From Theristus sp. LFF4_11 (taxonomy: Eukaryota; Nematoda; Chromadorea; Monhysterida; Xyalidae): a DNA stretch of 64,000 nt. Position numbers and translations under genes: made by a program. Numbering within the stretch: the first letter of the stretch is position 1; each line of letters begins with the position of its first letter. Positions 1 through 10,327 of the stretch are shown piece by piece. The DNA lies in contig JASANC010002067.1 in the NCBI GenBank assembly GCA_030248135.1, positions 54,190 to 118,189 on the forward strand, written 5' to 3'. The notes under the pieces were generated by a model. That model was not told the origin of the DNA. It was given only the letters and a program-made list of their open reading frames with translations, and made no database searches.

Positions 1-88
1 TTTGATTTTTGAAACAAGCAATTGTTGTGTTCATAAAAAACAAGCTGACATGTGTTGGGGAGAGACGCACAATAAAAGCACGCACATA

Positions 89-543
89 CCGTATTACCCC
101 CAATAAACCCCCATGGGGGATTAATACGTCAGCGACTTTTAGGGGTGGGGGTTTATTGGTGGGGGGGATTATTGGTGGGGGGGGGTTTATTTACAAAAAA
201 TTCTAGGGGTGGGGGTTTGTTGAAAAATGGCAAAAATACATTGCATGGCAGGCAAGAAAGTCGCAGAAACTTCTACTCTACATAGAAATTTCCTTTTATA
301 ACAGCCTTTTGTAATGAAATTACTATTAACTCACCCATTTGGAGCCTTTGGTAGCACAATTTCATCATTTTCACTGCAACCAGCCACTGAATTCGCTGGA
401 TATGTGTTTCAAACAGGTCTCCAATAATCCCCCATGGGGGATTATTTGTGGGGGGGGATTATTCGGAAACTGGTCGGGGGGTGGGGGTTTATTGGTGGGG
501 GGGATTAATGGTGGGGGGGGGGGGTTTAATGGGGGTAATACGG
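89..543 (+). mobile_element. G-rich TA-flanked MITE, copy 1
   Basis: The 455-bp element starts CCGTATTACCCCC and ends GGGGGTAATACGG, with TA on each side (87-88 and 544-545), as in Tc1/mariner-type insertions. It contains two palindromic CCCCCATGGGGG cores and many runs of 5-10 G. Near-identical copies lie at 4042-4505 and 14182-14637. No transposase is encoded. Apparent Gly/Pro-rich reading frames inside it are by-products of the G runs. Confidence 0.85.
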
Positions 544-545
544 TA

Positions 546-1155
546 CCACCGCACAGACACGCGCGCATGGGCGTTTCCAAACTTTTGGCCGCCACTATTG
601 CATTTGAGAGGCATGCACCGTTTATTTTCAGCCCGCGTGTGATGTGCCCTCACTTAGAGCTGTACAGCTGGCTGGTTGTTATGTGCTGTTTTGCTGGCTT
701 GATTTAGATTATTTGTGAAGTCCAGCCCCCATTGGTCAAGTGGCACTTCATATCTCCTTACACACACTGAGTTTCGGGGGTAGGTCAAAATATGGCAGGG
801 GAGATCATTCTACGGCAGTTGCAAAATTGCCATATTTTGACCGCCGGGCCAAAATATGGCGGTGGTCAATGCCATGACACCGGCCGTGCCGTACGTATAC
901 GCATACACATTACACATGTAGTACATCATTTTAGTCCCAACACGCAATGCGCACATAGACACATAACAGTCTCATGCATGACGCGGGAATTCAAAATTGA
1001 TAAAATGATCCGAGTCCCCTAAATAAGGCTGGGTCACTTTTGAATAGCCACATGAAGATTGAAATTATTTTTTTACGTCTGCAAACGCAGAAAAACCTAA
1101 AAATTGATAATATATATTTTACAGTATAAACGGGCCTTGAGTGACGCAATCATTA
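546..1155. other. Intergenic region with short inverted and dispersed repeats
   Basis: No gene is seen. Bases 784-843 form an inverted repeat (GTCAAAATATGGCA ... TGCCATATTTTGAC), with a further half-copy just after it. Bases about 965-1070 belong to a dispersed repeat containing GACGCGGGAATTCAAAATTG. Related copies occur in reverse at about 17345-17490 and, more diverged, at about 19440-19575. Confidence 0.5.
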
Positions 1156-1403
1156 TTATTCTGCAGAGTTTCTGTGTTCGTGTGTCGTCGAGACGGGTAG
1201 TGCCGCGTCCTGGCCAGCAGCAGCAGTGGCGGCCGTCCCATTCTGGCAGCACTGCGCAAACAGCGCGCTCTGCTGGACGCACGTGTACCCGCGCGGGCAC
1301 GTTAGGCCGCCTGCGTCGCGGTCACAGTGGTCGCCGAGCAGGACGTCACGGTCACGAAGCGCACCGCCGGCGCACGTTGGCGAGAACGCCTGCTCGTAAG
1401 CGT
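1156..1403 (-). CDS. Terminal exon of inhibitor gene, lustrin-like Cys module
   Basis: The acceptor GGTTGCAG precedes the exon and it ends at a TAA (1156-1158). The module has the spacing C...GDHC...LTCPRGYTC...AQCC, the pattern of nematode lustrin-type cysteine repeats. An Ala-rich tail follows. The entry phase (two bases) matches the exit of the 1964-2146 exon. Confidence 0.6.
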
Positions 1404-4400
1404 CTGCAACCATTGGTGATTGGGCAAAACGTGTGGTCAGCTAGTGCCTGAACCATGTTGTTAATATTGCCCGTTCATGGGGTACCTGATTTTTTGTTGT
1501 TTAGAACGTAGCAGAAAATTGTTGTTGTAGCACAAAACGGTTATGTATGAGTTCATCGTTAACATATGATATGTTTTTGTGACAATTTTCCTGTGTAAGC
1601 GTTTTTTGGGCAACGTACTTAAATTTTTAGTCTGTAACCTCTAGATTATTTATAACATGAAAATTTCGAGCCCTACAAATGTATATCTGTAAAATGCCAA
1701 ATAAAAATGAACAAATGAGTTAAAGCAAAAACAGTTGCCAGTCGACAACATTGCATGGCACAAACAATACACTGAGAAAACGGAGCTACTCAATTGGCTG
1801 CTAAAATGGCCACTAAAGCCGCGTCCGCGCGGCTGCGCGCGCGTGATAAACGCGTCTTAGAATTCAAGTTCGTAGCTCAGTTTTCTCCGTGCAGCAAAAT
1901 GAAGTGATTCAAAACCCCGTTCATTAAACAAACAAAAGATGACCAAAACAACCGAGAACCGACCCAATATCGTTGCATTGCAGCAGATCGTTTCAAAGCG
2001 TCCCGCATCAAAGCACCTGTATCCTTTCAGGCAACTGATGATGGTGGAATTCAGACAGGTGAGTCGTTTCTTTTGTTCAACAGTCAACTTCGATTCGTTG
2101 TTGTATGTCGGCCGGTGGAAACCACCGCGGCAGATGCTACCATCGTCTGAAAACTGTTCATGTTGATTCACACAAGACTGACTTGCCAAATGCAAAAAAT
2201 GTGATGCCCAAGTTGATGCCATCTAATTATAAAACCTTTTTGAGTACAGGGTGATAAAAAAACGTCAATTTTTACAACGCTTCGACTGCATTAATGTCTG
2301 AAGCTGAAATTTGCAAAAAAACAGTGAAAATAGAACAACTTGAAGAAAAGTACCGTTGTGCCTAACAGAGTTTTTTTTAAAACTTTTTAATTAAAAAAAT
2401 ATTGTTGGCTGAATTTTTACACAACAAATGGAAACCAAGACTATAAGTGATGCAAATTTCAGCTTCAGACATCAATGAAATCGCGATGTCGAAACGTTTT
2501 AAAAATTTACGTCTTTTTAATCACCCTGTATTCAAAATTTTTACTTTTGTTGTGTTATTTAAAATGAACAATCCAGTCCAGTTGACACAGCACAGCCTGA
2601 TATTGTGGATTTATTGAAACGTGTCCGGACTAAAATGACGTCATTTGCTTTAAAAACGCCCGTATGTCAACGTGCAGGCACTAAAATGTCAGTTTGGTGT
2701 GACTGATTTGTTTACAAGAAGAAACCGGCTAAACGGAAAGTCTGGCTTGCTGTGAACGGCAAGCACATGTTTGGCAGCACATGACGTCATTCCAGTGGGG
2801 CACGTTCAAAAAAATGGGTTATACAGGGTGAACAAAAAAAAAGGTTCCAATTCTAAAATGCTCTCACTGGCGTGTGCTGAGGTGTTTAGAGCTGAAAATT
2901 GGAACACTATTAGAAAACAGTTGGAGGTTTTTCTGACTATTTTTTTTCACGGTATGTTGCCCCTATCACTCACTACAGCAGAATATCTGAAAAACATGAA
3001 AAATCGACAAATGTGGTGAAATGCAGAGGGTTAATTTAGCTGTAACAAAGACTAAATGATGAACGTTGGTGACAACCTGAGTGTTCACAACTCAAAAAAA
3101 GATGAAAAAACAATATGCACACACAGTAGCTTGGAAATGCCGAATGCTGAATTGCATTTAAACAGTCATTGATCAACCTGATGTTTCACTTCGAGTCTGA
3201 GCGTGCGTGAGCGGTTCTGCCCAGAACAGATGCGAATTTATCTTTCCAGGTGCAAACTGTTTTTCTTTTTTTAATTCACACAATTTGCCACTCTGATACA
3301 ATATTTTTCACCATAGCAGACTGGTTATTTTCTGCAGTGAAAGATGCAATTCCATTTTCAGTCGTTGCTGCCATCATGGTTAAGTGGACGGCAGAGAAGC
3401 GAGTCTGGTGTGCCAATTGGTCGAAACATGCGAATAACTTTTCCATAGTGGTTCGGCAATTTGTACAAAATTCAATTTTGCCCCGCATGGCGATACATTA
3501 GTTCGGAAGTCCGTTTATGAGCAATGATAAACAGTGAGATTATGAATGAACGTTGTTTTTCGTCAAAAATCGCTATTTTTTGAAAATTGCACTGTAAAAA
3601 ATGAACAGAAACGAGTAAACCAAGCAAAATTTGATCACAAAAAATTCTCAAAGTGTTCTAACTGTGTTCCAAGTTTTAAGCCATGAGGTTCTTGTTTCAG
3701 CTAAATCAACCCTCTTTATTTCACCACATTTGTCGATTTTTCATGTTTTTCAGATATTCTGCTGTAGTGAGTGATAGGGGCAACATACCGTGAAAAAAAT
3801 AGTCAGAAAAACCTCCAACTGTTTTCTAATAGTGTTCCAATTTTCAGCTCTAAACACCTCAGCACACGCCAGTGAGAGCATTTTAGAATTGGAACCTTTT
3901 TTTGGTTCACCCTGTACATAAAACACCATTTTCTCGTGTGTTGAATACGTGAAACATCAGCCAACTTGCAATTACTGAGAACAAAGACAGAGGACAAATT
4001 TACCGTTTTTAATTAATTTTTTAGACCAAGTCACAAAAATACCGTATTACCCCCAATAAACCCCCATGGGGGATTAATACGTCAGCGACTTTTAGGGGTG
4101 GGGGTTTATTGGTGGGGGGGGGGATTATTGGTGGGGGGGGGGGTTTATTATACAAAAATTTCTAGGGGTGGGGTTTTGTTGAAAAATGGCAAAAATACCT
4201 TGCATGGCAGGCAAGAAAGTTGCAGAAACTTCTACTTTTCACAGAGATTTCCTTTTGTAACAGCCTTTTGTAATGAAATTACCATTAACTCATCCATTTG
4301 GGGCCTTTGGTAGCACAATTTCACCAATGTCAGTGCATTCAGCCACTGAATTCGCTGGGTATGTGTTTCAAACAGGTTTCCAATTAACCCCCATGGGGGA

Positions 4401-7400
4401 TTATTTGTGGGGGGGGGGATTATTTGGAAACTGGTCGGGGGGGTGGGGGTTTATTGGTGGCGGGGGATTAATGGTGGGGGGGGGGGTTTAATGGGGGTAA
4501 TACGGTATGTCAAACTGCAATAAAAACGCTTGAAAATAATTGACAACCTTTGTTGTTTTTTTGAATGGCATAGTCATAAAATGAGATAAATGCTAATCCT
4601 GATGTGTTTGAGAAATTTACAATATGTGCTTGTTGCATGATGTTGCGTTAGATCCACACATGCGAAAATTGAGGTTCTAATTGTAAGCTCTGCTGTGCTG
4701 TCAACTGAATTGTCAACTGAATTGTGCTCTTTGAAAAAAATTTTAACATATAAGAAACGTATAGGTTTGAAATTTATGCCGTAAAAACTGTAGCTCCAAC
4801 CATTGACCTCAGTAATTTACACGAGCCGTTTACTTTCTAGACATTTTTTGATCACCCTGTATTTGCTGACTTTAAAAGACCCCTACTAATTTTTTAACAA
4901 AAACCAAGACTGTTCTCGCGAACACATGTAGCACAGATTGATGCAGCCTTGTTTTGTTCGATACGTGTTTGCAGTGCCGCCACACCCTTTGTACGTGAAC
5001 GCAAGACACATCCGCTTCTCCTGGTTGAAGTAGTATCTGAAAATTATGATTACCGTAAAGTGCTGCACATAAGGTCTCCTTATATAAATTTGAAAATGAA
5101 AAATTTCTGAAAAAGGTGGAACTAATTTTGTGTGACAACCTTACAAGTGGCAGATGATCTCATGAAGAAGTGAAGATTGGGAAGACCGGCCTTATAAACG
5201 GGGCTTGCGCTATATTTCTTGAGTTACCTCCTCCAGAACCCGATGGTGCACTTCACTCCGTTGACAAGGAGTCGCTTTATTCGCAAAACGTGAGGTAGGA
5301 TTCACACGGAATGTCAACTCTGACCCTTATTTCTACGGTTTGTCTAAATTTCGCCGAACCAACTGCTCCAACATGCAGTGTTTTCCAAACCTGATGACGG
5401 GCGACACGTGTTTGTCGGTGCATTCGCAGCCGGGATGACCAGCCGTTTGACCATTGTTGCACAATTGTTGCGTTTGGTGGATAAAGTCCTCTGTTTCTAC
5501 TGTGCTGCATCCGCTCAGCAGTGGTACTGAAAGAATGTTTTGTAAAACAACTGAGCGGAGAATGCCGCTTATGCCGCCAGCTGATGTGCAGCACTTTTAC
5601 TCTTCGGACTGGGACAGGCTGGCTCAGAACTTTTATTTTACTCGTGTGAGGTGAAAGACTGGGAGTCGCGCTCAAAAACGGCCAAAAATCCATTTCAAAA
5701 GTCTTTTCCATGCCAAAAAAATGTGCCCAAATAAAAAAATGCAAACAAGCCAATGGCTTTACCTGCAATGTAACATTTTGGAACAGGTTTTGGCAAAGGT
5801 TTTTCCAAATTGAATTTTGGAGTGGATTTCGGCATTTTTGAGCACTGGGCAAGTGCTCACCTGGGGCCGCAGGGCGTTCTGTTGATGGCATGGTGGTTTT
5901 CTCGATTTTCGGAACGCTGCCGTCATCCGATTTCGAGCGGGCTGCCGCATTCAACGGTCGACTACCAGGCACCGGTTGTGTAGGCGCTGGCAAAAAAAGT
6001 TAAATGTTGTTTCGTGACACCGCACTTCATAAGTTCATACATTTGTACACTTCGTATGATCGCACTTGTTGAAACTTTAAACTCCCAAAAAATGAACAAA
6101 ATTTCAGATACGGCACCTATAAAAGTTTGTTAAAACCTCCCTTTTTCACAGAATACAAAGCATTTGAAAGTTTGGATTAAAAAAGAAGTTGGAATTAAAT
6201 AAGAACGAATGCATCAGGTTTGATGTCAAACACCCCATTTGTGGGTACAAGCAGGTGTTTCAAAAAACTACAATGGGCAAAACGGCTCGTTCTGGAGTTT
6301 GGTTCGGCATTTGAGTCTGTAATTACAAACACTGCATGTAAAATGTTTGCCAATGCCAATCACTGTGTTAAAATTTCATTTGAAAATTCTGAAAGTTGGG
6401 TGCACTCAAAGACTTCAAAATTCTCAAAGACCAAGCAAGCACTGTGTTGTTCTCTCTCACTCACCGGTGATTATTGTGGCAACATTTTCAGATCGATTAG
6501 ATTAAAATGATTGTTCAGTTCAAAAGTTTTCGGACTGCAGAGACATGTTATGCAATAAACTCAGCTAGATGTTGCCACAACAATCACCACACTCCGCCTT
6601 TCTAACGTATGTTTGTTTAAACCTGTCATTATTTGCAAACTACAGAGCACACGAACGAATAAAAAGAACGGAGTTCCAAGAACACATCAGCCATGTACGG
6701 AATGACCGAGTAAACATGGTAGCTTTTTTCAGGGTGCAAGGAGCGTGCGAAATTTGAATGAAAGAAAAAAGACGTTCAGAAACCCAATTGTGTGCCAAAT
6801 ATTACGCATTTTTAAACTAACATTCTTCGTGTTAATCTGTTCATTTTTTTCCTTGGACACATGATTAAGAAATATGTTGGCGTTTCTGAAAAAGACAACT
6901 CCTAGTCTGCGACTGATCCCGCCTTGATGGAATGCCTTATTTCAATCAAACCCGATCATTCGTTCTCCTTATCGTAATTCAAAGTTTCGCATGCTCTGTA
7001 TTCTGCGAAAAAGAAAAACAACAAGTTCTAAGCATGCTTTCCTTTTATTTTTCATGACAGGACTTCACGTGTGTAGCGCAGGTGTAGGACTTCTGTCTAC
7101 CGTTCTGTTCTGCAGGTGGAAAGTTCGAACCCCGTTGTGGACAAGACACATAATGAAGAAACTAAAGTGACCAATAACATCAAATGGTTTGCTCCGTCCA
7201 GAGCCGAGGGTAAATTGGGCTCGGGGCAGCATTGCCCGTTTCCGCCGGAGTTTGATATCTTATGGTTTCCGTAACCGGTGCGCGAATAATAAAATTAAAA
7301 AATAAGGACACGGCGGCGGACACGGTCACACGGACACGACACGCCTTGGGACATATTTGTAGCGTGGAAATGAAAATTGTCACCCCAGATCTTTTTCCCA

Positions 7401-8166
7401 GTGACCTTCCTGATTCGCTTTTCGGTATTCCGGGCACTGTTCTGGAGGCACGCATTGCCACTCGCGATTTCGCACAAAACCTTGCCGGCAAAAACAGCCG
7501 CTCTGACACGGCCTGCTGCATAACGAGTCCGGATTTGTGAGGTTTTTACAATGGAACTGACACGGTGGTTTCTGGCAGTGCAGGTGCAGCATATTTGGGC
7601 CACATTGTCGCTGATGACTTCTTTGTGCAAAGGGACCGGTTTTTACGGTTGACAATATAAATTGATTGAGAACACCGAAAAAAGTTCCACGATTTTTACA
7701 CGTCGCAATCAGTAACGCTGATACTGATACCGCCTCACCCACTGAACAAATTACGCAACATAATTAGCGTTTTCAACAATTTTTAGCTACATACCACTGG
7801 TGGCTTAACAATTTATTGGGTGGTTTGTTGATGGGCGTTTTCAACGGAGTAAAAGTGGCGTGCGGAGCGCACCGCGTGGGTGGAGGGCAAGAGCACCGCG
7901 GTTCACCACGCCGTCGCACAGGCGGGCTTTTGACCAAATCAAGCAAAGTTTTGTGAAGCGGTTTTTTTGATATTCCGTCCGTCGTGGTGCAAACAAAAAA
8001 AAACTCCAAGACGAAAACTGCAAACAAAAAAGTTTGAAATTTCTGCAAAAAAACCGGCCCTTGAATGTGGCGAAGACGCTACCCTCCCGTTTTGCCAAAT
8101 AAAATACTGCTCGTGAGCGAAAGTCAACATTGCAACTGTTGACAGCACGACTATTGGCAGCCACAT
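1156..8166 (-). CDS. Secreted multidomain inhibitor: TIL, Cys-rich, Kunitz-like and lustrin-like modules
   Basis: Multi-exon minus-strand gene; exons read as 8166-8083, 7610-7406, 5986-5861, 5526-5391, 5036-~4924, 2146-1964 and 1403-1156. It encodes a signal peptide, a ten-Cys TIL domain, a Ser/Thr/Pro-rich linker, a Cys-rich segment leading into the second half of a Kunitz domain, and two Cys-rich modules ending in CC like lustrin-type repeats. TIL and Kunitz domains are classic serine-protease inhibitors, so an extracellular role is likely (inference). Phases agree across exons 1-5 and 6-7. The donor after the Kunitz exon is weak, so an exon between 4924 and 2146 may be missing or two genes may be merged. 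Introns carry several MITEs. Confidence 0.6.
1964..2146 (-). CDS. Internal exon of inhibitor gene, Cys-rich module
   Basis: Acceptor GTTTTCAG and donor GTCGGT bound 183 bases. The encoded segment contains SICRGG, then TCLNSTIISCLKGYRCF and FETICC. This is a second CxGYxC...CC module, related in spacing to the one in the terminal exon. Confidence 0.5.
2247..2528 (+). mobile_element. CAGGGTGAT-ended mariner-like MITE
   Basis: Termini CAGGGTGATAAAAA and TTTTTAATCACCCTG are inverted and flanked by TA (2245-2246, 2529-2530). Subterminal sequences are also inverted (GCTGAAATTTGC / GCAAATTTCAGC). It is 282 bp and non-coding. A lone matching terminus at about 4850-4860 suggests a degraded relative. 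Confidence 0.85.
2633..2790 (+). repeat. TGACGTCA-bounded dispersed repeat
   Basis: The block begins TGACGTCATTTGCTTTAAAA and ends GCAGCACATGACGTCA. Related copies of similar length lie at about 39057-39214 (reverse) and, through the palindrome, at about 42294-42431. An isolated end occurs at about 35874-35890. TGACGTCA is also the CRE/ATF binding palindrome, but here it marks repeat ends, so a regulatory role is not implied. Confidence 0.55.
2824..3914 (+). mobile_element. CAGGGTGAAC-ended element with ~230-bp terminal inverted repeats
   Basis: CAGGGTGAACAAAAAAA at one end is mirrored by TTTTTTTGGTTCACCCTG at the other, with TA on each side. The inverted repeats extend about 230 bp inward (for example GGAGGTTTTTCTGACTAT and its complement near 3805-3825). 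The 1,091-bp element has no recognisable transposase, so it looks like a non-autonomous Tc1/mariner-type element sharing its tip with the element at 2247-2528. Confidence 0.85.
4042..4505 (+). mobile_element. G-rich TA-flanked MITE, copy 2
   Basis: Same ends as the element at 89-543 (CCGTATTACCCCC / GGGGGTAATACGG) with TA at 4040-4041 and 4506-4507. It differs mainly in the lengths of its G runs and a few substitutions. It lies in an intron-sized gap of the inhibitor gene. Confidence 0.85.
4924..5036 (-). CDS. Kunitz-domain exon of inhibitor gene
   Basis: Acceptor TTTTCAG gives, with the preceding exon, RYYFNQEKRMCLAF, then TYKGCGGTANTY and a C...C pair. This is the second half of a BPTI/Kunitz domain (F-x-Y-x-GCGG core). 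The 5' boundary is in phase with exon 5391-5526 (AG + A = Arg). The 3' end is uncertain: reading on reaches a stop at about 4886. Confidence 0.65.
5053..5203 (+). mobile_element. Degraded copy of CCGTAAAG-ended MITE
   Basis: The sequence begins TACCGTAAAGTGCTGCACAT and follows the reverse complement of the MITE at 11707-11968 through the TTATATAAATTTGAAAATGA stretch, then decays. The opposite terminus is not recognisable. It abuts the Kunitz exon's acceptor. Confidence 0.6.
5391..5526 (-). CDS. Cys-rich exon of inhibitor gene
   Basis: The acceptor TCTTTCAG and donor CAG|GTTTGG give 136 bases whose phases match both neighbours. It encodes SGCSTVETEDF, then LCNNGQTAGHPGCECTDK, leading directly into the RYYF start of the Kunitz exon. 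It may be the divergent first half of the Kunitz domain or a separate small disulfide module. Confidence 0.5.
5861..5986 (-). CDS. Thr/Ser/Pro-rich linker exon of inhibitor gene
   Basis: Acceptor TTTTGCCAG and consensus donor CAG|GTGAGC bound 126 bases. The product is low-complexity (APTQPVPGSRPL ... TTMPSTERPAAP), typical of an O-glycosylated spacer between extracellular domains. Phase links it to the TIL exon (G + CG = Ala). Confidence 0.55.
6252..6430 (+). mobile_element. Partial copy of CAG-GTGTTT...ACTACAATGGGC MITE
   Basis: This resembles the first ~180 bases of the 682-bp MITE at 37721-38402 (ACTACAATGGGCAAAACG followed by GTTCT-GAGTTTGG). The far end and a TA flank are missing, so it is a truncated relic. 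Confidence 0.5.
6700..6935 (+). repeat. Dispersed repeat shared with the right palindrome arm
   Basis: This block (GCTTTTTTCAGGGTGCAAGG ... GACTGATCCCGCCTTGATGG) matches, in reverse, the right-arm-only block at 48623-48964, with substitutions and a few indels. It is non-coding. Its class is unknown. Confidence 0.5.
7406..7610 (-). CDS. TIL (trypsin-inhibitor-like) domain exon
   Basis: The exon encodes a complete ten-cysteine TIL domain: CGPN, HLHC, KPPC, FHC, DSLC, SRPC, QSGC-FC, WQC and EQC in the family's order, ending with the typical GCFC...G...C...CP core. Acceptor ATCAG and donor GAAG|GTCACT give 205 bases in phase with the signal-peptide exon and the linker exon. Confidence 0.8.
7850..7930. 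repeat. Palindromic GCGACGG-type repeat
   Basis: GGCGTGCGGAGCGCACCGCG ... TTCACCACGCCGTCGCAC resembles the inverted repeats at about 26085-26192 and single ends near 25672-25700 and 27343-27375. It lies in intron 1 of the inhibitor gene. Probably a MITE family or its solo hairpins. Confidence 0.4.
8083..8166 (-). CDS. Signal-peptide exon of inhibitor gene
   Basis: ATG at 8166 opens a 28-codon exon beginning MWLPIVVLSTVAMLTFA, a good secretion signal with likely cleavage after Ala. The donor AGG|GTAGCG is in phase 0, matching the TIL exon. The start was chosen because the hydrophobic core follows it directly. Confidence 0.65.
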
Positions 8167-8169
8167 GTT

Positions 8170-9500
8170 TCAGCTCTGAAAGCAAATGTAAGCAAGCAAA
8201 TATTCTGAAGTGACTTCATTTATGCAATAATGAAAATAAAAAAAAATTCAAGCCCATGCAGAAAACATTGCTTTTTTCTTACAATTTTAAAAGGCAGGAA
8301 TATTTTAAATTTGTGACATCATATGCTATGTATATTTATTACGACTGCGTGTTGTTGACTTGAAGTTATTGAAACAACATACATTGTAGCGCATGAGTTG
8401 TTCAACACGCAGCGCAAAAACAGACCAACTCGGTGACTTTGCTCACTTGATCATGCCTTGTCGGTCAGGGTGTTTTCAAAAAACAGAATTGAAAATTGGT
8501 CTGCCTGAAATGATTTGTCCGTGAGTTTGCGGAATCTTTCAATCAAAAACTGACGAACCAGGGGGTACCGCGGTATGCGCCTACCTGGCGAAACCGCAAA
8601 CAGCGAACTTCGTGTGTATTGCTTGTTCTGAAGCGCTGAATTCCCATTCTTTTTGTCAGAAATTCTTTTGCGATTGATTGCGATTTTAATTAAAATCAGC
8701 GTGTTAGAACTTGATCCGCAATTCTTGGACACTTTGTATAATGCGACTTTTAAAAACAACGAGAAAATAACAAATGAACGCAGTTTGAAAAACTACATAG
8801 CTATTTTTTGAAACTCGTCATAACTGGTGTGTGAATGGAATAACTTGCTTTGACAGACGTTTTCGCAGTGAAATTTTTGGGATACACTGTTATGCCATTT
8901 CAGAAATGGTGCCATAAAAAAGTTTTTTTGTTTGAATTACGAAGTTTGATTATTATTTTTTTTCATTAAATTTCACAACACAAGTCAACTTCGAACGTGA
9001 CTTTAACGGCATTCATGAAGCAGTATTGACAGCGTAGTTGTGTTTTAACACAGTCACTAAATAGTGCTTCATGAATGCCCCATTATTGTGCAGCGCGCAC
9101 GTGGTGTGCCCTAGAGTGTTTTTTTTGATTGAAATGCAAAACAACAACATTCCACATCAGATACCACGATCACGATAGAGTAACAAATGAAAAAACAAGA
9201 AAAACATATTGTCGATTTTTAGTGCCATAAAATTGCACCGCAGCTAGATGCACTGGACCCACTGAGAAAACAACGCGCAACACAGTGTTAGAACAAGGCA
9301 TAGCGCAAGTTAGCGCAAGCAGCAGGTACTAACTTTTTTTGCCGCTCCCGTATGTATCACTGTTTGCGACACTGTTTGTTGCATGAAACGTTGACAACCC
9401 AATGAGTACGTGTCAGCCATCACAAACTGGTGTGCTAAAAATCGCCAACAACGCCAAAAAATAACGTCAACTGGCATGTTGTTAGCAGTTCTCTGATTGT
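8170..9500. other. Intergenic region; one weak ORF and a hairpin
   Basis: No recognisable gene. A 102-codon minus-strand frame at 8451-8759 encodes RYPLVRQFLIERFRKL, which could be a decayed exon, but I cannot place it. Bases 9008-9078 form a hairpin with arms GGCATTCATGAAGCA and TGCTTCATGAATGCC. The rest is A/T-rich without visible structure. Confidence 0.4.
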
Positions 9501-9523
9501 TTTGGAAAGTGCTCTGTTACACG

Positions 9524-9785
9524 CACCAGAAAAAATAATGCACATGTAGATACACATGTTCGTGCACATGTTCGTGCACTTATTGTTTTAAATGCACAAA
9601 CCTGTGCTCTTATCAATTCACATTCACTTCAATTTTCAGATGCAAAAAGACTGTTGCATCTGCGTTGTTTTCAGGAGAAAGCTTGCTTTTTGCTTTGACA
9701 AAAATTAAGTGCACAGGTTTGTGTATGTGAATCGATAAGTGCACGAACATGTGCATCAACACATGCATAATTTTTCTGCGTGTAC
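9524..9785 (+). mobile_element. Imperfect palindromic MITE
   Basis: The left part (CAGAAAAAATAATGCACATG ... GCACAAACCTGTGC) is repeated inverted at about 9700-9785 (GCACAGGTTTGTGTATGTG ... ATGCATAATTTTTCTG). The loop is about 85 bp. No target duplication was resolved. Confidence 0.6.
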
Positions 9786-9859
9786 AAAACCAGTAAAGCA
9801 GCATTCATGGAGCGGCATTCATTGACGACAGCTACATTGTATGCTTTTACGAGCGACAT

Positions 9860-9995
9860 ACTGTTACATGAATATTCCGCGGTGCGTTGCACAGTTGTAT
9901 CGCACACACAAACACACAGTGACACGCGCCATGGCACTTGTCGTTGTGTGCGCGTGTGTGTTTGTTTGTGCATGTGCAACATTACTGTGTTATAG
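9860..9995. repeat. CA/TG-rich hairpin repeat
   Basis: Complementary halves (GTTGCACAG ... CACACACAAACACACAGTG, then GTGTGTTTGTTTGTGCATGTGCAAC) form an imperfect palindrome. The same organisation recurs at about 21125-21260, 22505-22640, 29930-30030 and 33125-33265 and in the mirrored arm. Confidence 0.5.
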
Positions 9996-10156
9996 CATAG
10001 TGTGCGAGGATTTCAAAACAAAAATTTTTCTTTAAACGTGTCTTAACGCCAGTTTTTGTTGAAACCAAAAACATCTAATCGCAATCAGTATAGTCAACCA
10101 AAAGCGTTTCAAAAACATGTTTCAAAAACGAGTTACATCACAAATGATAGTAGCCT

Positions 10157-10327
10157 CTATTGCGCCGCTTGAGCTGGCTGAAATTTGAATTGCGGAAACA
10201 GAAACAGGCCGCGTTTCTTTTTGCCCCATCGCAGCAGATTTGGGGCGGCCGCTCGTTTGCCCCAGCGCAGCAGGTTCGCCTGTTGTTTTCGTTTACCCCA
10301 ACGCAGGAGATTTGCAGGTGCGGCGCG
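10157..10327 (-). CDS. Neuropeptide exon 2, three RW-amide repeats and tail
   Basis: The exon is 171 bases in phase 0. The peptide repeats coincide with a 36-bp DNA repeat unit, and codons vary between units (CTC CTG CGT TGG, CTG CTG CGC TGG, CTG CTG CGA TGG) while the amino acids NLLRWGK stay fixed. Constant protein over variable third positions argues that the frame is translated. The tail GLFLFPQFKFQPAQAAQ after KKKR is not amidated. Confidence 0.85.
   Translation of the reverse strand, partial: RAAPANLLRWGKRKQQANLLRWGKRAAAPNLLRWGKKKRGLFLFPQFKFQPAQAAQ

Noticed and set aside
339..707. Glycine-rich 122-codon frame
   Set aside because: It lies over the G runs of a MITE; similar frames appear in the other two copies with shifted phase, so it is compositional.
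5277..5993. Single 238-codon minus-strand frame
   Set aside because: It is better explained as two spliced exons (5986-5861 and 5526-5391) with good splice sites; the second is read in a different frame that carries the cysteines.
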